Assembly: GCA_016946835.1 (NCBI GenBank)
Contig: JACVTC010000055.1
Span: forward strand, 425,001 to 489,000
Source: Neocallimastix lanati (nom. inval.)
Lineage: Eukaryota > Neocallimastigomycota > Neocallimastigomycetes > Neocallimastigales > Neocallimastigaceae
Direction: 5' to 3'
Length of the DNA: 64,000 nucleotides
The notes under the pieces: model-generated
Told to the model about the DNA's origin: nothing
The model's database searches: none
What the model saw: only the letters and a program-made list of their open reading frames with translations
Made by a program: the position numbers and the translations under genes
Part shown: positions 24,911 through 38,200 of the stretch, one piece after another
How the letters are laid out: each line of letters begins with the position of its first letter
Numbering within the stretch: position 1 is the first letter of the stretch

Positions 24911-26108
24911 TCTAATCCATTAATAATAGTAATAATAATCTAATAATAATATTACTAATACTAATAATCTAATAATAATAATAATAATATATATATATAT
25001 ATACATATTTTTAAATTATTTACAAAAAAAAAAAAAAAATTAAAGTGAATAGAAAACTATTAGAATATTATATGAAATAGAATTATTAATGCAATAATTA
25101 AATTCCTAAGAAATTTTTTTATAATTCATAAACGTTTAATATCATCATAATATTATAATATTATATAAAATATTATATATAAAATATTATAAAAAATATT
25201 ATATAAAATTATTTATAAAATCAATAATTTATTATTTTTATTTATATAATTTTTTAATAAATAAAAAATATAAATATTTATTTATAAAATATTTATTTTA
25301 TTAATAAGTTACTTAATTAATTTATAATTTTTTATTCCATATTATATATATATATATTTATTTATTTAATATTAAAAATGTATAGAAAAGAACAACTTAA
25401 TAATTATCGGAAAATAAATATAAAAAAATTAAACATTATTATAACTAGTTTAAAACAATATTTTTAATATTATGTTTATGATTATGATTATTATTGTTCT
25501 TATAACTATGTAATATTATATTAATAATTGTTCTTTTAAATTAATTCTATTAGAGTAATATATGTACTAATTTATAATAAATTAAAGTTTTATATTTTAT
25601 ATCAGTTAATATTATTTCTATATTACTTTACTATATTTTTATTTTACAATATAAAAATAACCTTATTTAATATTATTTTCATTGACAAATACTTTCACAT
25701 GTAATACTTTAAATTACATAAAATAATATTTTAGAAATTAAAAAAATAGGTTAATTTAATAAGGTATAGAGTTATATATTTACTATTTTATCAATTTCTA
25801 TGTGACATATTTTTTAATAATAGATAGCATTGTTTTTGTATTATTAGACTTTATATTCTTTATTATATCAATATTTCTTTTTAATTCAATTTAATATTTA
25901 ATATAAAAAATTAATTAATTTCTATTCATTCATTAATATATTACCGTTTTATTATTCGTGTAACGCAATTTAATTCTAATAATTAATAGTATATTAAATT
26001 TAAACTTTAGGTATGTTTTTTAATATCTTATTTCGGAAATGTATATATTTTTTAATAAATATATACATAGTATTTATCTAAATTGAAAAATAATAGATAA
26101 TATAAAAT

Positions 26109-26139
<31 letters not shown>

Positions 26140-26841
26140 TTAAAATGAACTTGAAATTAAAATGAAATAAAAATGGAATAAAAATTATAAAAAAAGTTAA
26201 ATAATTAATACTAGTAGTAATTTAAAATATATATATATTTATTTAAAAGAAATCATTAAATATTTATATATGTTATAGTTTTTATTTTTATTTTTATTAT
26301 TATTAATTTTTTTTTTTTTTTAAAGTAATTATTAATAATTAATTTTAATTATTTTTTAAAATTTCCATATTATTAATATTATTTTTATATTATTTATTTC
26401 AAATAAATACATTTAAAGATATAAAAAAAAAAATTAAGATAAAGTAAATTTTTATAAAAAGTATAAATCTTTCAACATACTAAAAGGCTAAATTAATTTT
26501 AAAGATTAATTAGATAATAATCTAAAAATAAGTTTTACTTATTTTTTTAATATTTATATGTTGTAAATTTATAATTGTTTGTATTTATTTGAAATAAAAT
26601 ATAAATAATTATAAATTGTTATTTTTATATAAAATATAAATACTGTATATTATTGTATTAGTATTATCCTAATAATAATAATAATTTAATATAAACATTG
26701 ATATCTTTAATGATATTTTAAAGATTGAATAAGACTATTATATATATATATACAATTTATACAATAATAAGTATTATACTTTAATAGTATATCAAATAAA
26801 TAATATTCTTATCATAATCGATATACCTATAAAATTTTAAA
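24911..26841. other. Intergenic, 1.9 kb, nothing recognised
   Basis: A/T-rich between DUS1 and the makorin gene. It has AAT repeats (24920-24985), several A and T runs and (TATA)n strings. No exon-like stretch with conserved protein sequence on either strand. Confidence 0.5.
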
Positions 26842-28000
26842 ATGAATAGGTTTAATAGATTAATTAGACGAAATGAAAATTCAGCAAATTCCCAAAGAAA
26901 TTTTAATAACATTCAAATTCATTCTCATACACCACAATTTGAAGGTAGAAGTGATACAAATTTAAATAGAAGAATTTTACCTCTATCTAATTCTTCAAAT
27001 TCCAATCGTAATGATTCTCCTTTAGTAAGTAATAGTGACATTGGAAATTATGAGATAGATTCTTTAAATTCTGTTTCCTTAGATCCAAGTGGACAAATTA
27101 ATGAACTTTGCATTGCAAATATTACTAATTCTTGCAAATTTGGAAAACATTGTCGTTTCATACATGGTAAATCATGTTCATTATGTAAAGAAAATGTTTA
27201 TAATCCTTTAGAAGATTTAGCTGACCAAATGATAGGTAGAATATGTTAAATATATTTATGTATTTTTAAAATTTTATTTGGTTTCGTTAATAAATCATTA
27301 ATATAATTTTAATTGTAAACTTTTAGAGCATTCAAAAATTTGTAAAAAAATGAATTTAGATAAAAAAGAGGTCAAAGAGAGTTCAACTGACGAAGAAGAA
27401 GAAGAAATAAATTATACTTGTTCAATTTGTTTAGAAAATATCGTTCCACCAATGAAATTTGGTGTATTATGTAATTTTTAATATTAATGATGTTTATTAT
27501 TTTTTATAATTTTATTGAATTACTTATTTATATATTATTTATATAATATATATATATATTTTAATTTTTTATTTTTTTTTTTTTTTTTTTAAACTAAAGG
27601 TAATTGTAATCATTATTTTTGTTATGAATGCATAAAAATATGGAGAAATTCACAAGATTTTAGTGATATTAATAATCATTTAAAATGTCCACTTTGTAAA
27701 ACGGTATAATTAACTTATTATAAAATTTATATAGAAACTTTCATAATAATAATAAATCAATATTATATAATAAATTATTTATATTATAGAAATCTCAATT
27801 TTTAATTCCTTCAAAGGAATTTCCAAAAACCGACAAGGAACGTGATATGTTAATTACAAAATATAGACAGGAATTGGCTAATACAGAATGTAAAAAATTA
27901 AGAGATACAAATTATAAATATTGTCCATATGGTGATAATTGTAAATATATTTATTTTTTTATTATATATGTATATATATATATATATATAAAATTTTTAT

Positions 28001-28039
<39 letters not shown>

Positions 28040-28982
28040 ATATTTTATTATTTTATAATGGTTTAACTCATAAGAATTAATATTAAATAATATAAAAATA
28101 AAAAAATATTATAAATTTAAAATTAAAATACTTTTTTTTTTTTATTTTTTTTTTATTTTTTTTTATTATTATTTTTTTTTATAAAGGTATATATTCACAT
28201 TATAAACCTAATGGTCAGTACATGCACTTTACATATATGACAGATGCAAATCAATTTATTAGTCCAGAAGAGTACGATCAAAATATTTTTCAAAATGATA
28301 CTACCGGATTTATTCAATATTACAATAATCGTTTAATAGAAGAGACATTATTGGCAGATGATGGTGATGATTTCGGAATGCATAATGGTGTATTTACAAA
28401 TCCATTTTATCATAGTGATGATTCATTTGACAATATTTCATTGTTTAATAATTTAATGCCAAATCCAGATGGTAATCCAAATTTAGGATTTTATTCACCA
28501 ATTATGCATGGATCAGAGATAAATAATATTCCTTTAGAATATATGTTTGATGATGTTACAAATCATATTAATACACTAAATATTAATCAATATGAAGAAG
28601 AAAGCAATGAAGATAATGATAATATTAGTGATATTAATGATAGTGAAATTTCGGATTATCTTGAAGAAATTGATGAAGATTTAAATTTATATTACATGAT
28701 GAATAATAATAGAAATAGAAATTTACAAATACCTTCAATAATTAGTGGAAGTAATAATGGTAGTACTAATAATAATAATATTGAAGGAAGAAGTCCTGCT
28801 TCTATATTTTCATCAACTTCTTCCATTTCTAATCCTGGAGTACCACATTATTATCGTCAACGTCGTGAATTAAATTCAAGAATTCGTGGAAATAATAATA
28901 TTGCTAATGAAAATAATAGTAATTCTAATTTTGATAATACTACTATTAATAACACTAATACTAATAATACTAATTATATTAA

Positions 28983-29017
<35 letters not shown>

Positions 29018-30198
29018 ATAATAATAATAATAATAATAATCATTCAACAGAAAGTCATCAAAATAATGATCGAAATACTAACAACAATAACTATGATATA
29101 ACTCAAAATAATAACACAGAGAATACATTTAATTTAAGTCTTATTAGAAATACTTCATCACAAAATGATCAATCTAATATAAATAGTTTAAATCGTTCAA
29201 CTTTATCACATGATGATTATTCAGTGCAGTCAAGTTTATCTACTTTACAACGTATTTTAGGTCAAGAAGCAAATTCAAATGATTCATTTAATACATTTGG
29301 TATAAATGATGAAGATAGTCGTAATTTATCTCAGTTATCATTATCTCGTAATAGTGGGATGAGAAATACAATTCTAACTTCTTTAACAGAACTTACAAAT
29401 AATGATTCCAGTACAAGTAATATTCTCAATAACATTGGCATAATAAATGATTCAACTCTAAATAGATCTTCTTCGAATATTATAATTAATGATTTAAATA
29501 CATTTGGTAGAAAAGTAAAAAGTGATATTAGTAGAAATTATAATAATAGTTCAACTAATAAAATATCAGGACAACATAATACTGATTTAGAACCGAGTTC
29601 AAGTGTAAATAAATCTTCAAATAATCAAAATTTAAGTCATGAACAATCTATGTCTTCTAATATAAAACAAAAAAATAAGGAGAGTAGAAATGATTCATCT
29701 TCTTCAAATAATACAAAATCACCAATAACTTCAAGTTTAATTAATGATTCATCTACTTCAAATTCACAGGAAAGACTTCCAAATCGGTATCATATTAATA
29801 AGCAGAATACTAATAATATTCATGAAAGAACTCATGGTCAACAATCTAATATTTCTAGTAAAACTAGAAATAATAAAGAAAAATATACACAATATCATAA
29901 TCATAATCAATATATCAACAATAATGATGCAATCACTAATAATAATAATAATAATAGTTCAATTGATATGAGTAGATTAAATGTTATAAAAACAAAAGAA
30001 ATTAAAAGACAAGAAACTGGTTTAGTTAATGATCAAACTTATTCATATAAAAATTATAAAAAAAATGATGAAGATTTTGACAGTGATAGTAGTGGAGAAA
30101 TCGAAGATGTTATTGTTAGAAGTACTAGTGGATATGTAGATTATGCAGAATTAAGTGATGAAGAATTTAATGAATTGTATATGGAAACTAAATTATAA
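26842..30198 (+). CDS. Makorin-type C3H/RING E3 ubiquitin ligase with long Asn/Ser tail
   Basis: Five exons: 26842-27235, 27327-27470, 27600-27703, 27790-27940, 28187-30198; about 934 residues. Order: a C3H1 finger (about 90-108, LCIANITNSCKFGKHCRFIHG), a makorin Cys-His segment (CSLCKENVYNP...EHSKIC), a C3HC4 RING (about 162-213: CSICLENIVPP..FGVLCNCNHYFCYECIKIW...CPLCKT), the makorin connector FLIPSKEFP...KYRQELANTECK, and a second C3H1 finger (CPYGDNCIYSH). This is the MKRN1/2 layout, so it should transfer ubiquitin and perhaps bind RNA. The remaining 660 residues or so are low complexity (Asn, Ser, Asp; Thr and Asn runs near 28981-29040) and end in an acidic LSDEEFNELYMETKL. Vertebrate makorins are about 480 residues. 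Splices 2/3 and 4/5 both split a zinc-ligand Cys codon (T|GT). Confidence 0.87.
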
Positions 30199-31913
30199 AA
30201 AAAATGAAAATATGAATAATTTTTTTATTATCTTGCATGAGTGAGTAAAATATCTAAGTTTTAGCTCTGTTATTCAAAATAATATTTACAATTATATTTA
30301 TTTAAAATTAGTAAATAAATAAATAAATAAATAAATAATTTTATATTTCATTAATAAAAATAAATATATAAATTATTCATTATTTAATAAATTTAATAAT
30401 TAAAAGAATAATAAATATTAAATAACTGTAATAATAAATAATAATAATAATAATAATAGTAATAATAATAAAAATGTCACGTTTTTAGAATACTTTAAAT
30501 TATGTATTAAATAAATATATTTATTTTATATCCATGTTTGTTTTTACAAATAAACCAATAATATAGTAATTTTATAAAGTATCCAATCAATTCTAATAAA
30601 AATTAAAAGAGGCTTTAGTGATGTCATAATATAATATTTAAATATAATACTAATAAAACTTATAAAATTTATTATTAAAATATGTTTTTATGAAAGTATA
30701 TGTAATATGTAATATATTATTTATTATACATGTTTATATTTATTTTATTACTAATAAATAAAAAATTTATAGTAATAATTAATTATAAATATTAAATTAT
30801 TTGGTATCAAATTTAAAAAAATAACTTTTATATTTTACAATATAATGCAATATATAACATTATATATATTAAATAATATATTATAATATATTGTTAAATA
30901 TAATTAAATATTAATAATTTTTAATATCAAAAAAAAAAAAAAATAAAATAAAAAAAAAATAAATATAATAAGAAATAAAAAATAATAAATAATAAATAAA
31001 TAATAATAAAATTTATAATAAATTAAAAAAATAATAATACTAATAAATATTTTTTTATTAAATATATCAAGTAAATTTTTTTTGTGATTATCCAATATTT
31101 AGTATAGTATTTAATATATTAATATTTTATATTTTTTATTGTTTATATATGTTTTTACTTTTTTAAAAAGTGTTTTTTTTTAAAAAAATAATAATAATAA
31201 TAATAAAAAAAAACAAGTTAAAAAAAAAAAAAGAAAAAGAAAATAAAAATAAAATAAAAAAATAAAAAAAGGAATATAGAAATTAAAAGAAAAAAAAAAA
31301 TAAAAGGTAAAATTGAATTAAATGGAATCAACAACATAACATAAATAAAATATTAGAAAAGTCGGAAAATAAATCAAATTTCGATTGTGTGATTCTAATT
31401 TCAGAATTATAAAAATATTTGCAAATTGTTGTTGAATATAATCAATATAATTGAATTTCTTTTTAAATAAATACTCATTCATTTACTATTATTAATTTTT
31501 TCAACAAAGTAAAATTATCAATTTTAAGAAATAATTTTAATTTATTATGTACTAATTGAAGAGTACTTTTTATTATACAGTATTGTGCAGTATTTTTTTT
31601 TTTTTTTTTTTTTGTTGTTGTTGTTGTAAAATAGGATTATTTCATAATAAAAATATTATATATGAACAAAGGAGAAATTTTTATTATATTTTTATTTTAT
31701 TTTATTGGAAATATACATAGTATAATTCAAATAAAGAAGAATATGAAATACTTTTTGTCGATATAAAATAAAAAAAAAAAAAAAATCATTAATTGAATGA
31801 ATTAATTTATTTTTTTTTAAAAGAATTATTCATTAAATCAAAAATATATTCATAATTAATCTAATAGATAATTAAATAAATTATTTGAAATATTATAGAA
31901 TAATAGAAACATA
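30199..31913. other. Intergenic, 1.7 kb, nothing recognised
   Basis: AAT and AAAT repeats at 30310-30335 and 30430-30472, A-rich stretches at 31180-31310 and a T run at 31592-31612. No supported gene. Confidence 0.5.
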
Positions 31914-33433
31914 ATGGCAAAATTCCACTTAACTTCTGTACTTCTTATTGTTAAGGCATTATCAGTCTTTGCTGCTAGCAAACAAGGTTCAGTTAGAATT
32001 TTCCCAAATGTTGAACAAAATGTTAGAACTCTTAGTTTTCCAGAATTAGATGGTATTGTATCACATTTTGTTGGTGTTGAAAGTGAAGATGCCAGCTTTG
32101 CTGCTGTTAACGACAAGGCTATCGTTAACGCTGCTTCTGATATCTTCAACAAGCCAAAAGCTAATCTTTTAATTTCTGTTGATGGAGTAGATTCTGGTAA
32201 GAATTATTGAAATATTTTAAATAAATATTGATAATTAAAATGTGTATTTACTTATACCTATTTTAATTTTTGAAGAAATTTTAAGTGAAAAGACTGCTTA
32301 TACTATTCCATCAGGAGATGTAATGAATGCTGAAGGTATGGCTGCTTTTGAACTTGAAGTTGCTTACAAGCTTGCTGAAACTCAAAGTTCAGATTCAATG
32401 ATTGTTCTTGTTTCTAACGAAGAAAATGAATGCAAGGAAGGTCAATACAAATCCAATGTTGTTCGTGTTGTTATGAAGGATGATGTATGTTAAAAGTTTT
32501 AGTTAATTATTAATTAAATTAAAAAAATATTCAAATTAATAATATGTATAAATAATTTTTTAAAAAATAGGATGTATCATTAACTGGTCATCCATACAAC
32601 AAGGTTCGTGTTGCTGTTAGTGGTATGGCTAGTGATGTTGCATCAAGATTCAAGGAATTATTTGGTTCTTCGGTCTTTGATGAATCAAAGTCTGCTGATA
32701 AGCTTTTCATGAAGGAAATGGTCTACATTAATGATATATTAAATACTATTAATGCTGGCGCTGAAAAGTTAGTTAAGGATGAAAATAAGGATTTCTTCGG
32801 TATTGTTTCTGACAGTGCTAAAAAGATTTATGAAACTTATGGACCAGAATCTGAACAATACAAACAAGCTAAAGAAATCGTTAAGAAAGCTGTAGAAAAT
32901 ATCGTTAAGGAATTCCAAGAAATGTATGAAAATGGTGTTGCTGAAGTTATTACCACTCCAGCTGGTATTAAGGCTAAGCGTAGTTTCAGAGCTGTTAAGA
33001 GACAAAATGCTGCTACTTGTAGTAGACCAAACACATATTCTCTCTTTGAAAGTGCTGAAGAATGTAACAAGGCCACAAACAGTTGTAATGGTCGTGGTGA
33101 ATGTGTTAGTGATAGCAAACTCAATGCTGGATGTTTCTACTGTAAATGTAAGAAAGAAGGTAAAATTGAATATGGTGGTAGTTCTTGTGAAGCTGAAGTA
33201 AGTTGGAAATTTATATATAGTCAAATTAATATAATAAATAAATAAATAAATAGATGAATTATTAAATAAATAAAAATATTTTAAATTTATAGAATATTTC
33301 TTCTCAATTCAATCTTTTATTCTGGACTGCGGTATTATTAATTGTTATTCTTATTCTTATGGTCGGCATCATGTTTAACATTAAATCTGATATTCCAATT
33401 GTTGGTGTTGCTTCTCATCAAAAGACCAACTAA
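31914..33433 (+). CDS. Vps3844/DUF3844-type secretory-pathway membrane protein
   Basis: Four exons: 31914-32196, 32276-32484, 32571-33197, 33293-33433; about 419 residues. It has a signal peptide (1-20, FHLTSVLLIVKALSVFA), a large lumenal domain, and a Cys-rich EGF-like segment (about 318-370: YSLFESAEECNKATNSCNGRGECV, then CFYCKCK and YGGSSCEAE). One transmembrane helix (about 380-401, LLFWTAVLLIVILILMVGIMF) and a short cytosolic tail follow. The Cys pattern directly before a C-terminal helix matches fungal DUF3844 proteins, annotated as vacuolar sorting protein Vps3844; their biochemical role is poorly defined. Placement in ER/vacuole membranes is inferred from topology. Codon bias (GCT, GTT, AAC, AAG) suggests good expression. 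Antisense open frames over exon 3 are artefacts of that bias. Confidence 0.75.
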
Positions 33434-33680
33434 TTTTTTTTTTTTTTTAAAAAAAATATAAAAATGTTAAAATAAACTAATAATAATATAATATAATAAT
33501 AATAAAAATAAAAAAATAAAAAAAAAAAAAAAAAAAAGAAAATTAATATTAAAAGAATAATACATAAATATTTATAATATTTATAATAATAAATAATAAT
33601 AGAATTCAAAATAAAAAAAAGAGCTTTATTCCTTATTTTATTGAAGTAATCAAAAATAAATTAAATTTTATATAATTTAA

Positions 33681-33715
<35 letters not shown>

Positions 33716-34022
33716 TAAAAAGTAAAAAAATTTATTTATTTTATTGGATTACTTTATTGTTTTATTTAAGCATATAAAAATATTAAGAAATACAGAATAA
33801 AAAATAAAATATAATAAATAAAAAAATATTTTATTTATTAATTATGAGTGATTTATTTTAATTATAAATACATAGTTAGTAGTTCATTTAAAGTGGGTAT
33901 TATTAATTATTATTAATAATAATATATTTAAATTTAATTGACATTTTAAAAGTAATTTAATATTTTTATTATATAGTAAAATAAGTATTTTACATTGTGT
34001 TGTATATTTATTATTAATTGCT

Positions 34023-34064
<42 letters not shown>

Positions 34065-34125
34065 AAGCAGTAGATATTTGAAATAGTTTGATTTTGATTT
34101 AAAATATTTTTATATTTAGATAGAT
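33434..34125. other. Intergenic, A/T-rich
   Basis: 3' flank of the Vps3844-like gene: A runs (33517-33537), an AAT array (33688-33714) and a 36-nt A run (34028-34063). No gene. Confidence 0.55.
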
Positions 34126-34210
34126 TAGCTATTTCCTGTGTGGAACGACAACGAATATCTAACGAAGTAATCCAAATTCAGCTGGTTGAAGTAAAGTCCA
34201 TATCTTGTAT

Positions 34211-34250
<40 letters not shown>

Positions 34251-34445
34251 TTGATGATTAACTTTTCTTGGATCATAGAATATAGAATGCTCACATAGTA
34301 ATGCTGGTTTTATTAAATATTTTAAGATTTTAGAGTCATCTTTTTCTCCAGTTCCAATAAATTAGTCTATGTCATACTTTTTTGGATCGTGTTTACCAAG
34401 TTCATCATTATAATTTTTTTTTATTAATAGTATAATATATTAGTA
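34126..34445 (-). pseudogene. 3' part of broken raffinose-synthase-like gene (GH36-like)
   Basis: Minus-strand pieces at about 34250-34440 read NDELGKHDPKKYDID (stop) FIGTGEKDDSKILKYLIKPALLCEH, then YDPRKVNHQSL. After a T run the second piece (about 34130-34220) reads LYKIWTLLQPAEFGLL before stops. These resemble the segment after the SGGPIYVSD box of raffinose synthases (SDKxGxHxxxLLKKL, then DPxxDGKSLLKIW). They continue the fragment at 41.5-43.8 kb in the same orientation, with the copia element and microsatellites between. An in-frame stop (TAA, in D-I-D-stop) is present. Assignment rests on pattern memory and was not computed. Confidence 0.5.
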
Positions 34446-34460
34446 ATAATATATATAAAA

Positions 34461-34698
<238 letters not shown>

Positions 34699-34701
34699 TT
34701 T

Positions 34702-34739
<38 letters not shown>

Positions 34740-34830
34740 TTTTTATTTTATATTATGATTAATATTATTATTATTTAAATTTTTTTTTTTACTGTTTTTA
34801 TAAATCATCCATTCATTAATTATCAGTTAC

Positions 34831-35008
<178 letters not shown>

Positions 35009-35013
35009 ATTAT

Positions 35014-35254
35014 TGTTTAATATTTATTTATTAATAATTAGATATATAACGCAAGTGTTATATAAATGGTTAACAAAGATTTAAAGTACAGATAAAATTA
35101 CATGTTTTTATATTTAATTGTGGCTTGTTCTAGATACATACTAATTTATATTTTAATTTGTAATTACAATATATTTAATATAATTTAATTTAATATTTTA
35201 TTAAACTTAAGCTAGACTATAACTTTATATTAATAAAATTAACATACGTTAACA
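35014..35254 (-). repeat. 3' LTR of copia element
   Basis: 241 bp, no difference seen by eye from the other LTR. The last codons of gag-pol extend into it. Confidence 0.93.
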
Positions 35255-38200
35255 CTCCCCCTCAAATTAGATTTTTTAATATTAAAAATCTTATTTGCAA
35301 ATATACTCATTTTTGTACCATTAACATCTTTAGTGAGAGCGTCAGCTAACATTTCTTTTGTATCTTTGTATTCTAATTTTACTTTCCTTTTTACTATATT
35401 ATCTCTATTAAAATGAAATCTAATATCTATGTGTTTTAACTTTGTATTGATTTCACCATTTTCAATAGTTATTTTACTTGCTAAATTATCTGTGAAAATG
35501 GTAATTGTTTTATTATAATTTATTAATTCTTTTAAAATATTTCTGATCCATAGAATTTTTTTAATATTTTCGGATGTGCTAATGTATTCTGCTTCTGCTG
35601 TAGACGTAGCTACACATGTTTGTTTTTTAGAAATCCAGCATATGGGACTGTTTCCCATAAGTATTATTCCACCAGACGTAGATTTCCTGTCATTTAGATC
35701 ACCTCCAAAATCGGCATCAGTGTATGCTATTATTTCCCCTTGTCCATCATATACAATTTTATAATCTTTAGTACTATTTATATATCTGAAAATATTTGTT
35801 ATTTTATTCCAGTCTGATATTGTGGGTTTTTCTGATTTTCTGGCAGCCTTGTTCACGGAGAATGCGATATCTGGCCTTGTGCATTTTGATAGATATATTA
35901 AGGAACCTATAGCACTCTTGTAGATTGTTTTATTGAAAGGTTTATTATTTTCAGAGATAGTGTTGTCTCCTGTGCATGGTGTTTTTCTTTTTCTCATTTC
36001 TTTTATATTAAATTTGTCTAATATATTATTTATAAAACTATTTTGTGATATAATATATTTATTCTTTTGTTTTTCAATTTTTATGCCAAGTATGAATTCG
36101 GCTGGTCCACAATTTGATATTTTAAATTTTTCTTTAATTTTTGTAATTATATTTTGTATTTCTTTGTCTTCACCAGTTATGATCATATCGTCTACATATA
36201 AACCTATGATGCATTTGGTTTTATTATTCTTTGAATATTTAAATATACACTTTTCAGATTTTATTTGTTTAAATCCATTTTTATTTAAAAATTTTGTAAT
36301 CGTTTGGTTCCATTGCCTACCGGATTGTTTTAATCCGTATAGTGCTTTATTGAGTTTCCAGAATCCCCGCCCAAAGTTAGTATCACCTAGTGGAATAGTA
36401 GTGTAAATATCAGTATCTAATGGAGCGTTGAGATACGCAGCTTTAATATCTAATTGGTAGATATTCCAATTAAACTTAGCTGCTAAAGCGATAATAAGCT
36501 TTAATCCATCAATGTTTAAGGTAGGAGAATAAGTAAGTTCATAATCAATACCTCTACGTTGTTTAAAACCTCTAGCAACTAGGCGAGCTTTAAATCTAAC
36601 AATATTATTATTAGAGTCTTTTTTGGTAGCAAAAACCCATTTTGTCGAAATAAGATTTTTGTTTTTAGGAATGTAATTAACGATGGACATAACATTATTA
36701 TTGCATAAATTATTAAGTTCATCTTGTATAGCTTTATACCAGTAATTTTTATTAGGACAATTAATAGCTTCATTAAAACTATTAGGTGTATCAGAGTAAA
36801 TTGTAAAAACCATTTTTTCATTATTGGAAACATCATATTTAGGCCGAGAGATATCATTAGTAATATTAAAGAAAGTTTCAGGACTTAAAGGACGTTTGAG
36901 TACGGACTGATTGTTAATCCCTGTCATATTATCAGTCATATTTACATCTTGGTCAGAAATAATGGAAATAATATTATTATTAATGTAATTAGTATCAGAA
37001 CCTAAATCATGGTTAATAGAATAAGAATCCTGGGGAGTTTTATCGCCAATAGGAATAACATCATTTTCATCTAAATTTGAACAATTATAATTGTTAATTG
37101 ATAGATTATCATCAACAACATTATCTAGTAAATTTTCATTAGTAGCAATAATATTATTATTAAAATTGTCATCTTTAATATTTTTAGTGACAGAATCTTC
37201 ATTATTTAAAGATTTATTAAGGGAAAGTTTAAATGTTTTATCAAAAGTATCATTTGTTACAGATGTATTGATTTTATTATTATCATTAATTATATTTTTA
37301 TTATTGACATTTTGAAAAAAAATTTTATTAATAAATTTTTGATTAATTTTTGAAAAATTTTTAAGTTTCATAGATTTATTACTGTTATCATTAATTTTAT
37401 GTAACTTATTATCTTTATTAATAAATGTTGTAGATTCACGTGATGTATTAAAAGATTTTAATTTAGTGGAATTATTATTCATAATATTATTATACTTCGT
37501 CATTATTGGGTCTGAATTTAAATTATAAGATTTAATTATTTTACCATTATCCAATGGTTGTAAATTAAAATTTTCTTCATTTTTTGAATAATTTTTATTA
37601 TTAAAATTTTTTTCATTTTTAAATTTAGAAATATCAATATTTTCTTTAAGCGTTTTTACAGGAGTACTGGCAGGGGAATTTTCGGTTGGCTTGGAATCAT
37701 TTATATTTGAGTTAACAGTATTAATCAGAGTCGGTAAAACGATATCATTTTTACAGGATTTTTTACTATATTCCTTATGGGTAATTGAAGGATTTTCAGC
37801 ATCTTTTCCTTTTTCTGCCCAATTATGTTTATTTTTATAAGAATAACTGCATTCACCTTTTTCAATGTAAGAATTATTTACCACGTTTTTTAATGAATGA
37901 TTCAAATTATTTTTATTGTTTACATGGATATTGGTAAATATAAAATCATTATTATTATTATTTAAAGAATTGTTATTGACCTTTTGAAGTATATTTTGGT
38001 TTTCTAGTACTGTGTTAGTATTTTGTTTATTATAATTTTTATTTAAACGAACTATATTATTGTTACTATGTTTTACATTAGTTGAAATTTCATTATTTAC
38101 TTCAGAAATTACATTTGAATTAATATTATTTTTTGCGTATAAATTATTTTGTTCTAAAGTAATATTGTGTTTATTGTTATGTGTGTTATTTGTTTTATTA

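Noticed and set aside
32769-33224. Antisense frames over exon 3 of the Vps3844-like gene
   Set aside because: Shadows of a biased sense frame; the sense exon has conserved Cys pattern and splice sites.
35009-35013. Exact 5-bp target duplication for copia
   Set aside because: Left ATTAT and right ATAAT differ; not claimed.
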